The notes: generated from the sequence alone by a model not told the origin. A stretch of DNA of 64,000 nt from Hermodice carunculata (GCA_964020975.1 CAXHWN010002785.1:1-64000), one strand, 5' to 3'; shown: positions 35,056 to 47,283, counted from the first letter of the stretch. Numbers and translations are program-made.

Positions 35056-36540
35056 TTACCGCCAAATTGGTCATATGGATATGCCAACCACTCACAACAC
35101 GGCTTGCTTTCTGAACTTGCTATAAACCAATATCATGCTAAGATGGCGGGTCTCGGAAAATTTCCATCGATTCGCGACTTAAAATCTCGTGTATTTTATC
35201 ACTGTGTGCACTTCATGAGCTCATATTTTAGGTACTACAAGAGAAAACACGTAAGATGTATAACGTGTATGTGATTTTAAGAAATTCAATAGATTAAGAC
35301 TGATTTTCAGTTTCTGGGACCGTGCGACCGGCCCGGGCGAACGGGCTGAAGTTTTCGCAGCATAAGGCCTCTGATCTGCCGCGTCGTTAAAATCCACCGT
35401 ACGTTGTGCCGCTGCCTGCAGTAATTATGCGACCGTTGATTACAAAACGACTGCCACATCACATCGTGGTGATAATTATCTCAACACGACTAATTCTTAA
35501 ATTGTTACATGGTATTCTTTAACTCCACTTTCATTCCCACCATTCAGAATTTTGCATCTATTTCTGTGTCAGCTGTGGTGAAAGATACTAAAGCTCTTCC
35601 CCGGGAGCTCTGCAACTGGAAAGGTGAAAACCCCGCCTGTAACGGCATGTCCCTATGCCAGCCACTACCCCCATACAAACTACCTATTCCCACTACTAAG
35701 TTGTGTGCAAGTTTTTTGTTGACAGGCACTGGAAATAACGCCAAGACAGCCTGGCACCTTTTCATAAACTGTCGAATGGTTCAGTGTAGTACCCACATCC
35801 ACCAATTTATAAACAAACACAACAAACGAAAAGGCAGTTAGACATTTTCTGGCGTCACAGTATTGTTCTTTTACCAGAACCAACAACTTCAACATTGAGA
35901 TATGTCCAAGTCCAAAATTTCTTCTCGATTAAATTAATTAATTAAAAAATTTAAAAGGACTTGATGGGTATAGATCCAGCAACCCCTTCACTGGCAGTCT
36001 AACACGCTAAACATGTGGCCACGTTAACCAGTACGGTGCAAAGTAAGGTTTTTCATATTCGATAGTGGTCGGACCACGCGGCTTTGTTTACTCCCTCACA
36101 TCTAGGTCACGCCAGTCGAAGCCAAGATGACCGCAACCAATAACTGTTGAACATTTCAGACAATAATGGTTGAAGAATGGGACCGAAAACGCAATTTCGA
36201 CAAAAATTTCCAGGGCTCTATCATATATCATGCGATAAGTTAATTATTTGCAGCGGATCGAATGTTTTACGCAAATTAAAGAGCTCGAGGCTGTGCATTC
36301 AGTCCATGCGGCTCTTCGCGCCGGCGTGTGGATTATTTTGAACACTGGATGCACAACCTCTCGTCCTTTAACTAATACATAACTTATATTCTCATCGTGT
36401 CGCAAAGAGATAGACTTTGCGCGTGGTAACCAATAATGATGTTATCGATCACAATAACTGAGCCACGTGTAGTTTGACGCTATTTTTATGTTGAGTAGCC
36501 TAGCAAGGCCTACCAAGTAACAGCTGTCATGATTGGTTGG
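35056..36540. other. Core of the foldback element
   Basis: A mostly unique stretch. A 110-codon plus-strand frame (35509-35841) and an overlapping minus-strand frame have no recognised motif. GC-rich words occur near 35320-35420 and 36290-36340. No DDE, RNase H-like or helicase motif was found, so the element looks non-autonomous. A tRNA-derived repeat lies at about 35940-36035. Confidence 0.5.
35930..36035 (-). mobile_element. tRNA-derived SINE-like segment
   Basis: On the minus strand, gtggccacatgtttagcg (about 36022 down to 36005) aligns with the A-box and D-arm of tRNAs ('GTGGCCgAgTGgTTAaGgCG'). It is followed by 'ttagactgcca', then gctggatctataccc (about 35982-35968), a degenerate B-box. 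Downstream on that strand is an A/T-rich tail (ttttaaattttttaattaa). The cloverleaf pairing is poor, so it is not a functional tRNA gene. Confidence 0.45.
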
Positions 36541-37082
36541 TTACAAAACCCTGGGTATTGCACCTTTTCAAAACCTTGGGATTCGTGATGTCACAAAACC
36601 GTGGGTTTTGCAATCTCACAAAACCCACGGTTTTGTTCTGTTATTTCAAAGTGTTACAAAACCCATGGTTTTCTGGCTAAACCGAGGGTTTTAGGAACAA
36701 AACTGTGGATTTTGTTCAAAAAATAACAAAACCGAGGGTTTTGTAATCAAAACTCGGAGTTTTGCTCTTAAACTGTGGGTTTTGTGCTCAAAACCCAAAG
36801 TTTTGCTACAAAACCCACGGTTTCGTTCCAAAACCCTGGGTTTTGTTCATGAAACCCACGGTTTTGTACACAAAACCCAGAGTTTTGTAGCAAAACCCAG
36901 GGTTTTGTCTTAAATGATATCAAAATTCAATAACTGAGCAAAACCCAAGGTTTTGTAACAAAACCCTGGGTTTTGCTAACGAAACCCATGGTTTTGTTAG
37001 CAAAACTCAGGGTTTTGCTACAAAACCCAGGGTTTTGAAAAGCAAAACCCACGGTTTTGTGAACAAAACTCAGGGTTTTGTG
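36541..37082. repeat. Palindromic 16-mer array, right arm
   Basis: The same family of palindromes as the left arm, inverted as a block. The outermost unit, caaaactcagggttttg, mirrors the outermost left unit caaaaccctgagttttg exactly. Confidence 0.95.
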
Positions 37083-37114
37083 AATTATTGAACAGTACAA
37101 CTTCCATACACGTG

Positions 37115-38712
37115 ACCAGTCGGGCCCCCGTCATGCAAATCCATGATAAGGAGGACCTAACCAAGTACAAGAATTATTGACGTTCATACTGAGCGATTCT
37201 AATACCTGCCTCTGAGAAAGATTTGCTTTCCCCTTAGTCTCGGTTCTATTTTTTTATTTACTGCCTCCCAAACAGACTGTAGTATTTAATGCTATATACG
37301 TATATGTTTGCAATCGTGCACTTACCATACCTCTGTTGTAAACATTGAAGCTTTGCATAACTACTTTTGTGCATGGCCAAAATAGTTGTACCCAGAAAGA
37401 CCATTCGGTTGTACCATGAATGTAATTTACATTATGGAGCTCATGCCATCGTATTTGTGCAGTGTACAAGAGCCCGAACAAATCAATAAGTACATACTTC
37501 ATAGTAAAAGGGTCTGCTTGTGTACCGTATTTCAGCAGTCTGGCTTACTACCTTGTTAATGTTACATTGCCCTGTCTCCCTGTTCCTGGTGTAAGGTAAG
37601 CGCGTATGCACATGATCTTCCTGGCAAAATCAAAGTCTACTGTCAGTATCTATAGTTCCAACGACGGTATAGCACGGACACGAGCAAGCATACAGGGTCA
37701 TTTCACTTTCACGACCATATAAATTTATTGTTCTGGTTTGCATGTCCATTTTGATTTAACTGCCATTGGAGTTTCTGAGGTACACAAGNNNNNNNNNNNN
37801 NNNNNNNNNNNNNNNNNNNNNNNNNNNNNNNNNNNNNNNNNNNNNNNNNNNNNNNNNNNNNNNNNNNNNNNNNNNNNNNNNNNNNNNNNNNNNNNNNNNN
37901 NNNNNNNNNNNNNNNNNNNNNNNNNNNNNNNNNNNNNNNNNNNNNNNNNNNNNNNNNNNNNNNNNNNNNNNNNNNNNNNNNNNNNNNNGACACGTCCATG
38001 TTTTGTAGTCTGTGCCTACATATTACATGTACGTCTACTACCATGTATATTGGAATCCTAGAGAACACATGATCGTATCGTTTATGCGGTAAAATTGTGT
38101 AATGTTGTATGTTTGTGTTCCGAGCTGCTGGTCATCTGTTCAAAGTACGTAACCCAGTATGCAACGTGGCCTTGCATGAACTATTGTTTTGGATAACCCG
38201 GTCTTCGGCCTGTGTTTAATTCTGGGTACTAAACCACAAAGGCATTTCCAAACGTATTCTCTTAAAATTTACTAGATGTATACGGTGTACGTATTGAAGT
38301 TTACTTTCATATTGGAGTGATCAAATGCTATCTTATTTGTCGTACCAGTGGTTTGTCCCTGCAGACCGCGAGGTTCAACTCTTTGTTATTTAAGCCTTAC
38401 AAAACAAACCCATTATGACAATGCATGTGATTACACTCGCTGTTTACAAACTATGATCTCATACATATGTTGAGATGTGCTACATGCATTACTTGCTATT
38501 TATGTATGGTTGTATGTGTATTTCCACTTTCCGCTGATCAGCTGTTTGACAGTAAACGATCAGGTTCAATTGTCGTCCTTAAGCCATTGATTACGCTGTA
38601 CCTGATCACAACACACATTTCCAACACACACATCGTAGTTTTAGTGCTGCGTCAATATGTAATCAAAGCATATTCTCTTAATTTTTATTTTGTATTCTAA
38701 TGAATATAGAAA
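37115..38712. other. Gene-free stretch with assembly gap
   Basis: Positions 37789-37988 are 200 undetermined bases. No gene is supported on either side. Open frames across the gap are meaningless. Confidence 0.7.
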
Positions 38713-38714
38713 TA

Positions 38715-38890
38715 CAGTGAAGCCTCCCTACACCGAACACCCTTGGGACCGAAAAAAGTGTTCAGTATAGTTAGGTGTTTGTAAAGGGAGGTTTGATAGT
38801 ATTGAAAGTTTATACTTGGGACCGAGAAATGGTGTTCAGTATAGAGAGGTGTTCGGTATACGGACGTGTTCGGTTAGAGATGTTTTACTG
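38715..38890. mobile_element. TA-flanked MITE (mariner/Tigger-like ends)
   Basis: The ends are cagtgaagcctcc and the complement of cagtaaaacatctc, flanked by TA on both sides (38713-38714, 38891-38892), 176 bp long. The interior 'acacccttgggaccgaaaaaagtgttcagtatag' (in pieces) is the common 'GGGACC...GTGTTC' type of short Tc1/mariner-superfamily MITEs in invertebrates. No coding capacity. Confidence 0.8.
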
Positions 38891-38939
38891 TAATACAATC
38901 CGCTTCATAGTTATAATACAGCCAATAGCCAGTGCAGAA

Positions 38940-39510
38940 TTGGTGTACCTGCCTGCCATGGGCTGTTCAAACGTACATCACCTACCTTGAGCATATAATA
39001 TGAGAGTTTTTCTCTTCTTTTCATTCTAATGTTATATGTTTAAATTCATACGCTTACATTATTATTGCATCCGTCTTGTATACAGTTTAATACAATACGT
39101 GATCGGGCATGGTGTTATGTACTTTCTGACTTCCAACTAAATCAACGTAGATCTATTGATGCGAAAACGTGTATTGCTGAGGATATCCCATGATTAGTAG
39201 TATGCTGATGCATATTGAATCTTAGTTTTATTGTAATATTGCAACTTAAACGCTTGTAAGGAATGTACCTACCATGGGTTGTTCCCACGTACGTCATCTA
39301 ACCTGAGTCTTAGTACCTGAGGCTTATTCTTCTCAATCTCGTTACTATACATCTAACTAAAACATTTAATTTATTATTGCTCAGTCCTACAGTTATATTT
39401 TATGTGATTTCTATCTTTCTCATTGTCATAATACTATACGCAGTGTTGTCATTTCACGTTATACTTGTACATATGGATGATCACGGTTAAGTAGTCTTAC
39501 GATATTACAA
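38940..39510 (+). repeat. Diverged tandem units upstream of a LINE
   Basis: 'gtacctgcctgccatgggctgttc' at about 38945 recurs as 'gtacctaccatgggttgttc' at about 39264 (compared in pieces), and both are followed by 'acgtac.tca.cta', 'cttgag' and TC-rich words. The spacing is about 319 bp. Placed upstream of the LINE ORF2 on the same strand, they may be monomers of a 5' untranslated promoter region, as in other LINEs. Confidence 0.5.
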
Positions 39511-40007
39511 CAGTTGAAACTGATCTTTGAACATGTTTCATACAGACTGTTTTAGACGAGCGCACAATTGCCACAATATCATGGTAGCCGTCATCATTCT
39601 TGCCACTCTACATCTCCATACCTTATGTAAACTCAGCAGAATGCCTCATACATTTACAGATATGATATTCTGTATAACAACAGGTCATATTTGTCAATCT
39701 CCGATTTCACTTACATCCACATTTACAATCATTTTCATATGAACAACATTACATTTGTGATGATCTTGCTCTCTTTTGTTGCCATGTTTGTACACTTTTT
39801 GTTTTCTGCACTTTCTCGTGCTCTTGTTTATGTTAAATTACTTGTGGTTTCGAAGACTATATTCTCCAGCATACAATGTCATATACTTATTGTTTTTTTT
39901 GTAAACATGAATGCATTTATTTCCTGTTGTGTCTCACAGTGTTCAGCGACGGACATTCCCCAGTATGATACCCCCTAAAGGGCATCTGCTTAAATCAATA
40001 TAGAGCT

Positions 40008-42134
40008 GTGGTAGGGTTATTTCACAACAAAGATGGGTTTATGTTCCTGTCCATGTCTGCCAACGTGTCTATATTTTCATATCACAATCATAATTTCATC
40101 CTCTCTTTTATCTTCCTCATTGTATTTGACGCAGTGCTACTTACCGAATGCCTATGCCATCTGAGACATGTGACGGTTCTTATACATAGGGTGCTCTCCA
40201 CGAGTATTCATCCAAACCCTGGCCTAGTTCATAATATTGTTCTTAATAAGTTTTCTGTATGCCATGCTAACGTACGTCGCTTAAAATCTGATGGTACACT
40301 CGAAGAAATAAGTATTTTGGCGGAATCTGAAAAAATGGAAGTCATTTCTTTATCTGAAACATGGCTCGACACTTCCTACCCTGATGCTTTATTGGCAATT
40401 GAAGGTTTTCAAACCCCGTTACGTAAGAATCGTGAAACTGGTTTGGGAGGAGGGAATGCCCTATACGTAAAAGTCAATCTACCTGTTAGAAGATGTGCGG
40501 AGCTGGAAACTTCCAGTAGTGAATGTATCTGGACTGAAATTACTGTCCCTTCTGGAAAACTGATCCTAGGTGTTTATTATCGTCCACCAGGCCAATCTGC
40601 CGCAGGGACAGACCTATTTATCTCATTCCATTTCGTCTGCTATCGAACTTAACCCTTATATACTCCTAATAACAGGTGATTTTAACGATCGCTGTGTAAG
40701 TTGGGATTCTCCCCACACCGACAGTGAACTCGGACAGTGCCTCCTTGATCTGTTGGCTCAGAACAACCTGCATCAGCTCACATCCGAACCTACTCGTGTG
40801 TCGGAGTACTCTGTAAACCTACTGGACCTCATGATAACTGACTCCCGTGGTTATATCCTTAGCTCCGGCATACTCCCTTATATATCCTCTTCTGATCATT
40901 CTGTTGTCTTTTGCTCTTTCTCTGTGAATCATTACAAGGATCGCCCCTTTAAACGCTCTGTCTGGAACTTCAAGAGGGCTGATTTTGTCAACTTGAACAA
41001 TGTACTCCACCATGCTCCCTGGGAAACTGGTTGCACAGTTTTTGACTCCATTAGTGACACTGTATCATACTGGTCAGATCCATTTATTGACACGTGTAAA
41101 CAGTTTATTCCGTTCCGCCTGGTCACTATTCGACCCAGGGACAAGCCCTGGATCAACTGTAGTATCAAGAGGCTAATAAGGCAGCGCAATCGCGCGTGGA
41201 ACAGGTATAAAAGCCAGACACAAAAGCCTCGGCCTCACACGTTCCTCGCTACTCAAAATATTGAACGCCTCTTTCAGTTATACAAACAGAAACGTAACTT
41301 TACAGTCAACGCTATTAAAAACTCTGATCGTCTGTACTTTACCAAACTCCGATCTGAATTAGACTCAAGAGAGATAAACCCTAAAAGATGGTAGAACCTT
41401 AGCAAATCTATTCTCGGTCACAAACTTTATCAAAACATTCCAACTCTTATTGACGGTGGAAGGAATATTTCTTCCGTTATAGAGAAGTCAGTAACATTCA
41501 ACAAGTATTTTGCTGATGAGTGTAAGACCCCGCATGTTGACAATCCTTTGCCCTTGCCTGACCTTGCCTTCCGAACTGAGGCCCGCCTGTCTATGTTTCA
41601 AGTGCAAGTAAATGATGTGGAAAAGATTTTAAAATGTCTGAAAACCAGTGCTGCTTGTGGTCCTGACGGTTTAGGCAAGACCCGTCTTAAATACTGTGTC
41701 CCCTTTATCCAGCATTCTCCCACTGATCTATTCAATCTATGCTTATCCAACTCATATTTTCCAGATCCCTGGAAGAGGTCCAACGTGTGCTCCGTTTTTA
41801 AGAAAAGTAACAAACAGTCAAAGGAAAATTATAGGCCTATTTCACTCCTCTGTAATGTCTCTAAAGTAATTGAGCGTCTAGTTTATAACATTTTCTATGA
41901 GTATCTAACCTCAAACAATTTACTTTCTGCTAAAAACTCTGGCTTTAAGAAAAACGATTTCCCTATAAATCAACTTGTTAGCATACTTCATACTATTTAC
42001 AGTGACCTTAAGTTGGGCCATGAGGCCTGTATTGTTTTTCTGGACATATCCAAGGCCTTTGACAGAGTCTGACACGCTGGCCTACTTTTTAAACTGAAAC
42101 AATTGGGGTTTGAAGAACCTGTGTTACTAAACTA
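40008..42134 (+). mobile_element. LINE ORF2, first part: APE endonuclease and RT fingers
   Basis: The endonuclease shows 'HPNPGLV', 'VCHANVRRLK', 'LSETWLDTSYP', 'TGLGGGNALYVK' and 'GVYYRPPG', then, in another frame after a shift near 40600, 'LITGDFNDRCVSW', 'LLDLMIT' and 'SSDHSVVF': all endonuclease blocks (Asn, Glu, Asp-x-Asn, Ser-Asp-His) are present. The RT begins with 'TSAACGPDGLG', 'DPWKRSNVCSVFKKS', 'NYRPISLL' and 'CIVFLDISKAFDRV'. Stops replace Trp codons at about 41393 and 42070. The family looks Jockey/CR1-like. The ORF runs up to the Tc1-like insertion and resumes after it. A hydrophobic, Cys-poor leader precedes the endonuclease from about 39.5 kb. Confidence 0.88.
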
Positions 42135-43902
42135 GGTAAAATTAATAACCCTCCACTTAAATAATTTAATGGTGTACCCATACTTTTTTAGGTAATTTAA
42201 AGATACGCACATGTATGTGTAGCATAATCTTTTGATTACATCATGTGTAAAGATGAGCAGAGTTGGAGCCCATGCTTGACTGCACATGGGCTGAATGTGA
42301 CACAAAGTCAAAAAAAGCACTTCGCAGAAAGGATCATGTGTGGTCTTTCCTGTCCCTGTTAGGACCCTCCTGACCATTGATTTTTCTCACCATACCTGTG
42401 TAATGTGGCCAGAAACTGTGCCAATCATGGGTATAAAGGCATGGGTTTTTTTTCTGTCAATTATGGTTTTGCCATCACTGGTCAAACTGTGAACATCATC
42501 ATGCCAAGGCTATCCACAATGGACAGGGCAAGAGCCATAGGTTGCATTGAAGCCGGTGAAAGTTGCAGAGCAGTCGCACGGGCAATGGGTGTGAATCCAT
42601 CAATGAGTTGTTGAGAAAATACCGAAACACAAATGATGTTGCAGATTTACCACACCCGGGAAGACCAAACCTGACCACCAGGCAACAAGACCGTTTCATC
42701 GTCAATGCAGCACTGAGGAGTAGGAGCCGCACAGGTCCTGATACTCAGAGCCAGCTGGAGAGAGCCAATCCTCACCAAAGACGCATGTCCACCCAGACTG
42801 TTCGTTACAGACTGCATGCTGCTGGTTTAAGGTCCCGGAGCATGGTGAAAAAGCCGCTTCTTACCCCACGTCACAAGGTTGCTCGGTTGCAGTGGACAAG
42901 AGAACATGTCCGTACAACACATGCAGGATGGAGCAATGTTCTCTTCACTGATGAGTGTCGCTTTTCCCTCCACAGAAATGATGGACGTGTTCATGCATGG
43001 AGACGGCGAAGGGAGAGACATGCTGCTTATTGTGTTCAGCCCACAGTTGCATACGGAGGGTGCAGCATCATGGTGTGGGCGGGCATCTCTGCTAATGGCA
43101 AGTCAGACCTCGTCATTATGGAAGGTACAATGACAAGCAGACGGTACATAACGGATGTCCTGGAACCCCATGTTATTCCATATGCGGGTGCCATTAGAGA
43201 CAACTTCATGCTGATGCACGACAATGCCAGGCCACATGTTTCAGCTGTGGTTCGTGATTACCTGGATAGTGTGAGTGTTGAGGTGATGGAATGGCCAGCA
43301 TGCTCACCTGACCTCAACCCGATTGAGCACATGTAAAGCGATATAAAAAACAATGTGTACCAGAAGATGGGTCCTAACTCACACTTCGCAGATCACGGCA
43401 TTATCTTCTGGAGGAGTGGGACAGTATACCTCAGGCACTTGTGAGAAAGCTCGTCTACAGCATGCGAAAACGCTGCCAACAGTGCATTGACAACCATAGT
43501 GGCTACACATCCTATTGAATGGACATTTAAAGGTGCTTTATGTGACACAGTGATGAGTCAATTTCTACTCTATTGAACTCAGAAAATGCCTTAACTTTAA
43601 GTACAGTCTGTGATAACTTTTGATGCAACCAAGCACCATCTGTGATAACTTCTGATGGGACTCTGCACTCAGTTCATATGCATGTTTGAGCGCTCTACAG
43701 GTGCTCTTGCAAACTTGTGATTCGGACTTTGTCTGCTTATTGACACTGTGCAATAAAGCGTAACTTCGTTTGATCAGAATTTCCTCTACAGATCTACTCT
43801 AAAGTGTATACAGAATAAAACAAACATTGAATATATTCAAAATATGTGTGTGGTTTTTTTTTATATAAGAATTGCTTTTAGTGGAGGGTTATTAATTTTG
43901 CC
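42135..43902 (+). mobile_element. Tc1-like DNA transposon (DD34E), inactivated, inserted in the LINE
   Basis: TIRs read GGTAAAATTAATAACCCTCC at the left and the complement of GGCAAAATTAATAACCCTCC at the right, flanked by TA. The transposase starts near 42500 with a paired-type HTH ('MDRARAIGCIEAGESCRAVARAMG', in pieces). It shifts frame near 42600, then gives 'LPHPGRPNLTTRQQDR', 'NVLFTDECRFSL', 'NFMLMHDNARPH' and 'WPACSPDLNPIEHM'. Counting from the Asp of HDN to the Glu of IEH gives 34 residues between, so the triad Asp-Asp-Glu is intact in sequence. The next codon, usually Trp, is TAA, and the C-terminus beyond it is frameshifted. TIRs of about 28 bp with a wider imperfect extension are typical of the group. 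Confidence 0.92.
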
Positions 43903-45497
43903 TAGTATATTTATAGAAAGCTATCTCGCAAACCGACTTCAACGTGTTACTATTGGAGGACAGACCTCACCTTGGCTCCCAATAGAGGCTGGAGTGCCCC
44001 AAGGCTCGATACTTGGTCCCCTACCTTTCCTCATTTACATTAACGACTTCACTGTCAACATCACCTGTGAAATCCGTTTATTCGCTGATGACACCAGTAT
44101 TCTTGAAATTGTCCACGAACCAATGGCCACAGCTGAAAGCCTTAATTCTAATCTTACACAAATTCATCGTTGGGGCAAGCTCTGGCATATGACATTTAAT
44201 GCCATAAAATCCATCTCAATGACCTTCTCAGCTAAACGACATAAGCCAGATCATCCTCCCCTACTTCTTGGAAACACGCCGATACCTGAGGCTACTCTAT
44301 ATACTCATCTTGGAGCTACACTCTCAAGTAATTTGTCAAGGCACCAGCATATCACACGCATTGTTCATAAAGCCAGTCAACGGCTTTCTCTTTTACGCAG
44401 ACTCAAATATAAACTCTCCTGCCAGACACTCATACGGTTGCATAGTACAATGATTCGTCCTATCCTCAAATATGGGTGTGTCCTGTTTGACAATTGCACC
44501 GAAAACCTGTCACAATCTATAGAAGCGGTGCAGTATGAGGCAGCCAGGATCTGCCTTGGCGCAACTAGATACACTCCACGCGTCTTACTTCTCGAAAAGC
44601 TTGAATGGCAAACTCTTGCAAATCGGAGGAAATAAACTTATTCTTTTTTTAAAATATATGATAGGTTGACTCCACAATACATACATGATCTCGTTCCTCG
44701 TGACGTTGCACTCACAACTGGGCGTCTATTGAGAAATCGTACTGAATTACGCCAAATTAGGTTCACCACCAATCGCTTCGGCGATTCATTTCTCCCGACT
44801 ACTATTGAATTATGAAATAACCTCCCGGTTGATGCTCGTCTCACCAATTCCTTGCCGCAGTTTAAATCTAAATTAAATCTATTACTCTCAAGTGTTGACA
44901 AAAAGCCCACATACTTTAAACATGGAAGTCGTTTCCTAAGCATATGCTACACGCAGCTACGTCTTAACTTCTCTATTTTAAATGCCCATCTATATCATGT
45001 CAATATCCTTCCAGCCTCAACGTGTGCATGCTCTCATACTACTGAAGGTACGAAACATTACCTTTTGTTCAGCCCCAAGTTCACTGTGCAAAGGGCCCGT
45101 CTACTGAACACTGTGTGTCACTTACTCGCTCCAGGTGTAAATCCGACTTTAATAGGTCGGTGCTCTAGTGACATTTTACTAAATATTATCTTGAAAGGTA
45201 GTGAGGACTTGCCAGACACTGATAATGTATTCATCTTTGAGGCTGTGCAGACATTCTTATCAGAATCTAGACGTTTTATTTACTAATTTAGTATGTGGTC
45301 TAATTATGTATCCATTATCTGGCATCAATTGTCTTATTCGCGTACAAGCCGTGAATTTGGTCTTCTGTTCTCGTCCAGTGTGTATTGTATACCTTCCTGT
45401 GCGTCCTTTTATGTACTGGAGAGCCTCCAGATTTGTCTTTGTGTACTATTAGGCAATCCAGAGAAAATAAATATGTTTATAATAATAATAATAATAT
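43903..45497 (+). mobile_element. LINE ORF2, second part: RT palm, thumb and C-terminal domain, 3' end
   Basis: Continues the LINE after the Tc1-like insertion: 'FIESYLANRLQRVTIGG', 'AGVPQGSILGPLPFLIYIND', 'LFADDTSI' (the catalytic Asp pair), 'WHMTFNAIKSISMTFS', 'LGATLSSNLSRHQHI' and 'ASQRLSLLRRLKYKL'. After a stop at 44633 the frame resumes with 'PQYIHDLVPRDV', 'LWNNLPVDARLTNS'-like text and a terminal domain, 'YTQLRLNFSILNAHLYH', 'CACSHTTEGTKHYLL' and 'VFIFEAVQTFLSESRRF' (45286). The 3' end carries aataaa-type words and a short (AAT)n tail at 45478-45497, a normal LINE terminus. Confidence 0.9.
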
Positions 45498-46690
45498 TTG
45501 TTGAGATGATCAAATCGATTTGATCACAAGAACAATTCGATTTGTTCAGATGATCAAATAACATATATTGATTCTTCTGGCCAAATTTGAACAAATATAT
45601 TTGTTCATGTGCTGATATAAGAGTTTATTTGTTCCTCTGATGAAATCGACCTGGTCAGAAGAACAAATCGATTTAATCAGAAGATCAAATCAATTTTTTT
45701 CAAAGGAACAAATAAACTATATTCAAGGCGCCGGCACTTACCTGAGACCTTCAAATCAGTGAAATTGAGCTTTTGCTAAATTTGAGAGGATGAAGTACTA
45801 ATCTTTATCCATGCCAAAAAGTTTCACTGTAACATGTTTACTTCTATGCAAAACTTTAAGATGAAAAAGTGTTCCTGCAGTGTAGTGTAAATCAGTTAAT
45901 TGGCTGTTAGATGTGGTCATTAATGGTGATGTTTAGATAACCAATCACAGTCAAAGCCTCACTGGATGTGTTTTTACAGGTGAGCAGATTATTTCACAGG
46001 TGACTGATTAGAACCGCCATAATTATAAGTGTATACAAGTCGAAGTTATGACAGAGTTTAAGAGAAGCATTTAGTCATTTGTCTTAATGGCCTGAACAGA
46101 TGTCATTTGTGAATGATTAAAGTCAGCAAATTTCCTTGGTTATCTTTGGTAGTGAATATCCCAGAAACAATATTTTACAAAACTTGGTAATTTTGAGACA
46201 GCCTCACTCAAAACTGGATGGATGAATCGATGTGAAATTAACGGCGATTTAAACGCTACTTTTAGACCTCCAAAGTGCAAAAAATCAATGTTAATTGCAG
46301 ATACTTCAAAATTCAATAACATAAAAACTATTCCTTTTAACGGAAAGCAAAAATTGGTTACCTAAGTTATACTATTGTCTTCACATGGCAGTGAATAGTT
46401 TTGTGTTGATCCTTTTTAAAAGTGTAAATTAGAGCCCTTGAATAAAATGCCCTTCAAATTTTACACATTTATCATCGAATCTTTATTGTTACAAGCAAAG
46501 AAACTACACATATTAGCAAAGCTAAAAATGTATAAATCGACGGGCTTGTATTCAAAAATAGAGACACAGTGGCAATTTTTGTACTACTCTGTTATATGTA
46601 CCGCAAGTAATAGCAGGCACCTTAATCACATGAACAAATGCATTTGTTCACCTCATGAAATCGATTTGTTCTTCTGATCAAATAATTTAT
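45498..46690. mobile_element. GATCAAAT-array DNA with a unique 0.9-kb middle (continuation of the foldback element's left side)
   Basis: 45505-45720 and 46625-46690 consist of gatcaaat/atttgatc and gaacaaat/atttgttc words like those at 32.8-33.2 kb and in the MITE at 54.1-54.5 kb. The middle, 45730-46620, is unique with no supported gene; 45725 onward has a 'ggcgccgg' word and a few TTAAC/ACAGGTGA repeats. It runs directly into the left arm of the large element at 46683. The LINE 3' tail abuts its left side, so the LINE probably inserted into this array. Confidence 0.55.
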
Positions 46691-46729
46691 CATCTGATAC
46701 AATACTACTATATTTGATGGTGGGATAAG

Positions 46730-46820
46730 GTCACATTCCAGAGAGGATTAAAAAAGGACAGCTTCACATTCCACAGGGGATTAAATATTATAGGCCACAT
46801 TCCACAGAGGATTGAAAAAA
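46730..46820. repeat. Subterminal direct repeats, left arm
   Basis: Three copies of cacattcca(c/g)ag(a/g)ggatt at about 46732, 46768 and 46798. The right arm mirrors these with four copies between about 53925 and 54045. Repeated subterminal words in a DNA element are often transposase-binding sites; here that is inference. Confidence 0.7.
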
Positions 46821-47283
46821 ATATTGCCCCACCTGGGTCTAGATAACTTCACAGGTAAGAGCTCAAAACTGGTTAAATCTGGAAATGTTAAAGTTGACAC
46901 ATTGTTAACAATCATGAAAAAAGTGATAAATTTAAGCAAACTAAAAATAGCCTCACCTCACAGATAAGCTCCAAACTGGTTTCACTGATGACAGCTGGTT
47001 AACAGAGAAGGACAGCGATGCATAGGTTTATCTGGCCACGTGGGTTTGTTGATAAATAATCTCGTTATCTTGGACTTACAGGGTCAGTGTACTTTGACTA
47101 AGGGATCAACCATCTGAGGGAGTTGTGTGTACTACTGGTCGCGTGATGTATTGACAGAAGGGATCACAATAAGTGTTTCTTTATGATTAAGAATATTCGC
47201 GAAAAATGTCAGTTTTAATGGGTTTTTATTAAGAAAGTTCTAGAAAGAAATCAAGTTGAAACTGGTCAATTTAAAAAAGTTAC

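Larger units (their letters stand above)
34419..37114. mobile_element. Foldback element with arms made of a 16-bp palindrome
   Basis: The ends are inverted copies: cacgtgtatggaagtt at 34419-34434 and its complement at 37099-37114, followed inward by 'tactgttcaataattcacaaaaccc' on both sides (one mismatch). Each arm then carries about two dozen copies of a palindrome of the type aaaaccc-N-gggtttt spaced by 4-15 bases (left 34449-35055, right 36541-37082). The core, 35056-36540, is mostly unique. No transposase is seen. A clear target duplication was not found because the terminal cacgtg is itself palindromic. Confidence 0.85.

Noticed and set aside
35509-35841. Protein-coding gene in the core of the palindromic-array element
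   Set aside because: Plus and minus frames are both open over the same bases, no motif is recognisable, and there is no splice or start support.
34449-37082. CRISPR-like array of short palindromic repeats
   Set aside because: Spacers are 4-15 bases and irregular, repeats vary at the centre, the arrays are inverted at two ends of one element, and the sequence is eukaryotic.
34449-37082. Telomere-like repeats (GGGTTTT/AAAACCC)
   Set aside because: Units are palindromes in both orientations with spacers, not head-to-tail telomere repeats.
37709-38068. Open frames spanning the assembly gap
   Set aside because: Most codons are undetermined bases.
42879-43133. Second overlapping frame in the Tc1-like element
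   Set aside because: Shadow of the transposase frame; the DDE motifs are in the other frame.
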